Assembly (NCBI RefSeq): GCF_026340255.1
Contig: NZ_JAPEPJ010000001.1
Coordinates: 2,039,001 to 2,103,000, forward strand
DNA from: Streptomyces sp. NBC_01408
Lineage (GTDB): Bacteria; Actinomycetota; Actinomycetes; Streptomycetales; Streptomycetaceae
Length of the DNA: 64,000 nt
Direction: 5' to 3'
Under the pieces are notes generated by a model. That model made no database searches, was not told where the DNA came from, and saw only the letters and a list, made by a program, of their open reading frames with translations. Made by a program: the position numbers and the translations under genes. This document shows positions 60,564 to 64,000 of this stretch, one piece after another; position 1 is the first letter of the stretch; every line of letters begins with the position of its first letter.

Positions 60564-60664
60564 CCCCCGTGCTCCCCCCGGATCCCCCCCGTGGGTCCCC
60601 CGTGTTCCCCCGTGCTCCGCGCCGGATTCCCCCGTGTCCCCCCGGATCCCCCCGTGGTTCCCCC
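60564..60664. other. Array of nine C/G5-7 runs downstream of afsS
   Basis: The minus (afsS-sense) strand has nine runs of five to seven G at 60564-60568, 60574-60579, 60584-60590, 60597-60601, 60607-60611, 60629-60633, 60638-60643, 60648-60653 and 60660-60664. They could fold as G-quadruplexes in DNA or in the transcript. No gene is apparent here. Confidence 0.8.
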
Positions 60665-60694
60665 GTACGGCGTGGAGCTGCTCGTGTGCGTCGG

Positions 60695-60925
60695 CTACGG
60701 ACGCGGACCTGACGCGTGGTTGTCCAGCGTCTGGATCTCCTCGCCGTTGGCGGGGCTGGTGTCCAGCGGCTTGGCCGCGGCGCCCGACGTGGTGCTGTTG
60801 TCCAGCGGCTTGACCTCGGCGCCCGACGCGTGGTTGTCCAGCGTCTCGATCTCGAGGCCCGACGCGTGGTTGTCGAGCGGCTTGATGTCGCCGTCGGCCG
60901 GCAGGATGTTCTCGTTCGTCGTCAT
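60695..60925 (-). CDS. afsS: AfsS, small global regulator of secondary metabolism
   Basis: A 76-aa peptide from an ATG preceded by AGGAGGTCC. It carries repeated LDNHASG units (three exact, two decayed: LDNSTTSG, LDTSPANG) spaced about 12 residues, matching the DNHMP-type repeats of S. coelicolor AfsS (63 aa). AfsS raises antibiotic production when AfsR turns on its gene; its molecular action is unknown. Directly downstream of afsR, with AfsR-type direct repeats before it. Confidence 0.88.
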   Translation of the reverse strand: MTTNENILPADGDIKPLDNHASGLEIETLDNHASGAEVKPLDNSTTSGAAAKPLDTSPANGEEIQTLDNHASGPRP

Positions 60926-61052
60926 CGGACCTCCTGGTGGATGGGTCGGGCCCGTTCGGCGATTCCCCCGATGACCGCCGAACGGGTAGTCCTCCAACCG
61001 ACCCGGTAGCCCCCCGACGCGCCGGGTCGATGTACCTATCGTGCCCGGGGGC

Positions 61053-61083
61053 GATAAACGAACGATGAACGCCTCGTTCAACG
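61053..61083 (-). promoter_or_regulatory. AfsR box and promoter of afsS
   Basis: On the afsS strand the octamers CGTTGAAC, CGTTCATC and CGTTTATC end at 61076, 61064 and 61053, at 12- and 11-base steps, followed by a TAGGTA-like minus-10 at about 61033. Direct repeats at 11-base pitch are the SARP binding pattern, known for AfsR at this promoter. The nearest unit is 13 bases from the afsR stop. Confidence 0.8.
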
Positions 61084-61096
61084 GCCGAAGCCCAGC

Positions 61097-64000
61097 TCAG
61101 GCCGCCAGCTCGGAGGCCAACAGGGCGCGCACCTCGGCCAGTTCGGCCGAGTCCAGCTGAGCGAAGACCGCCTCCGCGTCCCGCCAGCACGCCCGGGCCC
61201 GGTCCGTCTGCCCCAGCCGCCGCAGCGCCTTGCCCAGCACCGTCAGGACGGTCGCCCGGCGCCACTCCCCGCCGATCCCGCGCAGGGCGATGGCCTGCTC
61301 GGCGTGCGAGGCGGCCAGGGTGGGCCGGCGCGCGGCCAGGTGGGCCTCGGCGAGCCGGAAGTGGGTCACGCCCTCCCACAGCGGCTGCCGGTTCTCGTGG
61401 AAGAGGGAGAGGGCCTCGGTGAGCTGGGCCAGGGCCTCGCCGAGCCGGCCCGCCTGGGTGAGGGCGATGCCCAGCGCGTACCGGCCGTTCGCCAGCCGCA
61501 GGGTCAGGCCCATCCGGTCGTATATGGCGATGCCCTGCTGCGCGAGGTCGATCGCGCTGTTCAACCGCCCGAGCATCACGTGGATGCGGGAGAGGTTGCA
61601 CAGGGCGCTGGCCTCGCCGATGTTGTTGTCGTCGGCCCGGAAGTTCTCGATGGCCTCCAGCAGGAACCGCTCGCCGTCGGCGTACCGGCCCTGGTGGAGT
61701 GCGATGATCCCGCGGTCGTTCGGCGCCCAGCAGCTCGGCAGCGGGTCGTCGGCCTCGCGGGCGAGCACCATGGCCTGCCGGGCCTCGTCGTCGGCTTCCG
61801 CGTTCAGGCCGGAGACCAGGTAGACCATGGTCAGGGTGGTACGGGCCCGGCCCTCGGCGCGCGGGTCCTTCGCGGTGCGGGCGGCGTCGCGCAGGGCCAC
61901 GGCCGCCGATTCGTACTGCTTGGAGTTGGCCCCGGACTCGGCGAGGTCCTTCGCCGCCCACAGCAGGTCCACGGCCCGGCGCAGGACGTGCGTCTCGCCG
62001 CCCCGCGCGGCGGACTGCCGTACGCAGGCCAGCAGCGGGTCGGCCTCGGCGAACAGCCAGTCCAGGGCGGTGTGCGGCTCCGCGAAGACCAGGCCGGGGT
62101 GGCGGGTGGCGGACAGGTGTGCGGGGAGCCGGTCGCCGGGGCGCTCCAGCGCGTAGACCCCGGAGGCGGTGGCCAGGTAGAAGTCCAGCACCCGGTCGAG
62201 GGCGGCGTCGCGGCTGCTCGGCGGCTGCTCGTCGCGTTCGGCGCAGGCACGCGCGTAGAGCCGTACGAGGTCGTGGAAGCGGTAGCGGCCGGGCGCGGCG
62301 GATTCCAGCAGGGAGCAGTCCACTAAAGCTTCGAGGAGGTCCTCGGTGTCGTGCTCGGGCAGGTCGAGCACGGCGGCCGCGGCGGAGAGGGAGATGTCGG
62401 GCCCGTCGGGCAGGCCCAGCAGGCGGAACGCGCGCTGCTGGGCGGGTTCCAGCTGGCCGTAGCCCAGCTCGAAGGTGGCCTTGACGGCGAGGTCGCCGGC
62501 CTGGAGCTCGTCGAGGCGGCGGCGCTCGTCGGCGAGCTTGGCGGCGAGGACGGACACGGTCCAGGTGCGCCGGGCGGCGAGGCGGGAGGCGGCGATGCGG
62601 ATGGCGAGCGGCAGGAACCCGCAGGCGCCGACCACGTCGAAGGCGGCCTGGCGTTCGGCGCGTACGCGTTCCTCGCCCACGATGCGGGTGAACAGCTGGA
62701 GGGCCTCCTCGGGGCTCATCACGTCGAGGTCGACGAGATGGGCCCCGGCGAGGCCCGCCATGCGGACCCGGCTGGTGACGAGGGCGGCGCAGCCCGCGGT
62801 GCCCGGCAGCAGCGGACGCACCTGGGCCGCGTCGCGGGCGTTGTCGAGCAGGACCAGGACGCGGCGGCCGTCGAGGGTGGAGCGGTAGAGCGCGGCGCGC
62901 TCGGCGGAGGAGTCGGGGATGGAGCTGTCGGGGGTGCCGAGGGCGCGCAGGAAGGATCCGAGGACGGCCTCCGGTTCGGCGGGGCGGGCCTCGGTGCCCT
63001 GGAGGTCGACGTAGAGCTGCCCGTCGGGGAAGTGCGGGCGGGCGGCGTGGGCCACGTGCACGGCGAGGGTGGTCTTGCCGACGCCCCCGATCCCGGCGAG
63101 CGCGGAGACGGCCATGACCTGGCCCTCGGAGCCGCCCGAGAGGATCGTGCCGAGCTCGTCGACGAAACTGGCGCGGCCCGTGAAGTCGGGCACGGTAGCG
63201 GGCAGTTGGGCGGGCCTTACGTGGACGGCGGCGGCCGCGGGCGCCGGGTCCTCGGCGCGGGCGAGGTCGGCGTCGGCGTTCAGGATGCGCTGCTGGAGGG
63301 CGGCGAGCTCGGGGCGCGGGTCGACGCCGAGCTCGTCGGCGAGGAGGCGGCGGGTGTCGGCGTAGACGGCGAGGGCCTCGGCCTGCCGGCCGCTGCGGTA
63401 GAGGGCGAGCATGAGCAGCTCGCGCAGGCGTTCGCGCAGCGGGTGGGCGGCGGTGAGGGCGGTGAGCTCGGAGACCGCCTCGGCGTGGTGGCCGACCTCC
63501 AGGTCGAGGTCGAGGCGGCTCTCCAGCAGCTGGAGGCGCCATTCGGCGAGCCGGACGCGTTCGGTCTCGGCATGCGGGCCGGGCACCCCCGCGAGGGGCT
63601 CGCCGTCCCACAGGTCCAGGGCGCGGGCCAGGAGGGTACGGGCCAGGTTGCGGTCACCGGCCGCACGGGCCGCCTCGGCGTCGGCGGCGAGGCTGCGGGC
63701 GACGCCCAGGTCGAGGGTGGCGGCGGAACGCAGCCGGATGGCGTAGCCGCCGGACTCGGTGACCAGCAGCCCGGGGTCGAGGACCTTGCGCAGGCGGGAG
63801 GCGTACGTCCGGATGGTGGCGAGGGCCTGCTGCGGCGGGTCCTCGCCCCAGATGGCGTCGATCAGTTCGGGCGCGGTGGCGGTGCGCCCGTCGCGCAGCA
63901 GGAGCGCGGCGAGCAGGGCGCGCTGCTGGGGGGTGCCGGAGGGCAGTGCGTCGGAGCCGCGCCAGGCGCGGATGGGCCCGAGTACGGCGAAGCGGGAGCC
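61097..64000 (-). CDS. afsR: AfsR, SARP-NTPase-TPR global regulator (5' end outside window)
   Basis: About 967 residues are visible; S. coelicolor AfsR is 993 aa, so only ~25 are missing. N-terminal part is the SARP DNA-binding and BTAD domain (RTYASRLRKVLDPG, HPLRERLRELLMLALYRSGR, LGVDPRPEL), the middle an NB-ARC ATPase (P-loop GIGGVGKTTLAVHVA, ~63090; VLVLLDNARD) and the C-terminal half TPR repeats (NNIGEASALCNLSRIHVML, ANGRYALGIALTQAGRL). AfsK-dependent phosphorylation increases its DNA binding and ATPase activity; its known target afsS is immediately downstream. Confidence 0.95.
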   Translation of the reverse strand, partial: GSRFAVLGPIRAWRGSDALPSGTPQQRALLAALLLRDGRTATAPELIDAIWGEDPPQQALATIRTYASRLRKVLDPGLLVTESGGYAIRLRSAATLDLGVARSLAADAEAARAAGDRNLARTLLARALDLWDGEPLAGVPGPHAETERVRLAEWRLQLLESRLDLDLEVGHHAEAVSELTALTAAHPLRERLRELLMLALYRSGRQAEALAVYADTRRLLADELGVDPRPELAALQQRILNADADLARAEDPAPAAAAVHVRPAQLPATVPDFTGRASFVDELGTILSGGSEGQVMAVSALAGIGGVGKTTLAVHVAHAARPHFPDGQLYVDLQGTEARPAEPEAVLGSFLRALGTPDSSIPDSSAERAALYRSTLDGRRVLVLLDNARDAAQVRPLLPGTAGCAALVTSRVRMAGLAGAHLVDLDVMSPEEALQLFTRIVGEERVRAERQAAFDVVGACGFLPLAIRIAASRLAARRTWTVSVLAAKLADERRRLDELQAGDLAVKATFELGYGQLEPAQQRAFRLLGLPDGPDISLSAAAAVLDLPEHDTEDLLEALVDCSLLESAAPGRYRFHDLVRLYARACAERDEQPPSSRDAALDRVLDFYLATASGVYALERPGDRLPAHLSATRHPGLVFAEPHTALDWLFAEADPLLACVRQSAARGGETHVLRRAVDLLWAAKDLAESGANSKQYESAAVALRDAARTAKDPRAEGRARTTLTMVYLVSGLNAEADDEARQAMVLAREADDPLPSCWAPNDRGIIALHQGRYADGERFLLEAIENFRADDNNIGEASALCNLSRIHVMLGRLNSAIDLAQQGIAIYDRMGLTLRLANGRYALGIALTQAGRLGEALAQLTEALSLFHENRQPLWEGVTHFRLAEAHLAARRPTLAASHAEQAIALRGIGGEWRRATVLTVLGKALRRLGQTDRARACWRDAEAVFAQLDSAELAEVRALLASELAA

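Noticed and set aside
59124..63611. Very long open frame (about 1495 codons) on the minus strand across the Uma2, methyltransferase, afsS and afsR genes
   Set aside because: It is an out-of-frame shadow of high-GC genes, rich in Arg/Pro/Gly, and conflicts with clear domain-bearing frames; only its last ~190 codons (Uma2 protein) are real.
1..64000. tRNA, rRNA, CRISPR array, riboswitch
   Set aside because: No cloverleaf, rRNA-like stretch, regular spacer-repeat array or known riboswitch core was recognised by reading; a dedicated covariance scan was not possible.

Overview
The window is high-GC actinobacterial chromosome with third-position G/C bias, frequent GTG starts and GGAGG-type ribosome sites. 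The content (AfsK/AfsS/AfsR, NsdA-like and BldB/RsbW-type proteins, LAxTG-type surface protein, dispersed GC hairpin repeats) points to Streptomyces. Gene names rest on recognition of protein sequence by eye; no database search was run.

Layout. 1-4.4 kb: end of an ABC exporter, a small prim-pol domain protein and an NsdA-like TPR regulator. 4.4-6.2 kb: a TnpB-related element. 6.3-13.8 kb: housekeeping and regulatory genes (proline/glutamine-rich membrane protein, substrate-binding lipoprotein, purU, ECF sigma factor with an anti-sigma/mycothiol-isomerase-like fusion, EF-hand protein). 14.3-19.4 kb: acyl-CoA synthetase diverging from an amidohydrolase/two-subunit acyl-CoA dehydrogenase operon. 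19.8-28.4 kb: RsbW-like ATPase, then a polymorphic toxin locus (WXG100-like protein, 1544-aa RHS toxin, immunity candidates). 28.6-49.9 kb: many acyl-CoA catabolism genes (SDR, acyl-CoA dehydrogenases, alcohol dehydrogenase, flavin reductase, enoyl-CoA hydratase, CoA ligase, monooxygenase, DoxX, DUF35, thiolase-fold enzyme, F420-type protein) and a TetR regulator. 50-64 kb: afsK, a cyclophilin, a second catabolic block (enoyl-CoA hydratase, DUF35, thiolase, FadD3-like ligase), a Uma2 nuclease-fold protein, a methyltransferase, afsS and most of afsR.

Main finding. A 15-bp palindrome, CTGAC-N5-GTCAG, or a one-mismatch version, lies in front of nearly every acyl-CoA operon from 15.9 to 57.4 kb (ten sites), and an eleventh one-mismatch site covers the start codon of the TetR gene at 49.85 kb. 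This looks like one scattered catabolic regulon under one TetR repressor. The enzymes (heteromeric acyl-CoA dehydrogenases, thiolase/DUF35 pairs, FadD3-like ligase) resemble steroid or alicyclic acid degradation, but no ring-opening genes are present, so the substrate is unknown.

Other structure: two long palindromes bounded by the rare tetranucleotide CTAG, each exactly between convergent genes; a dispersed GC-rich hairpin repeat at three loci with a compensatory base change; several tandem repeats; G-tract arrays downstream of afsS. No tRNA, rRNA or CRISPR array was seen.
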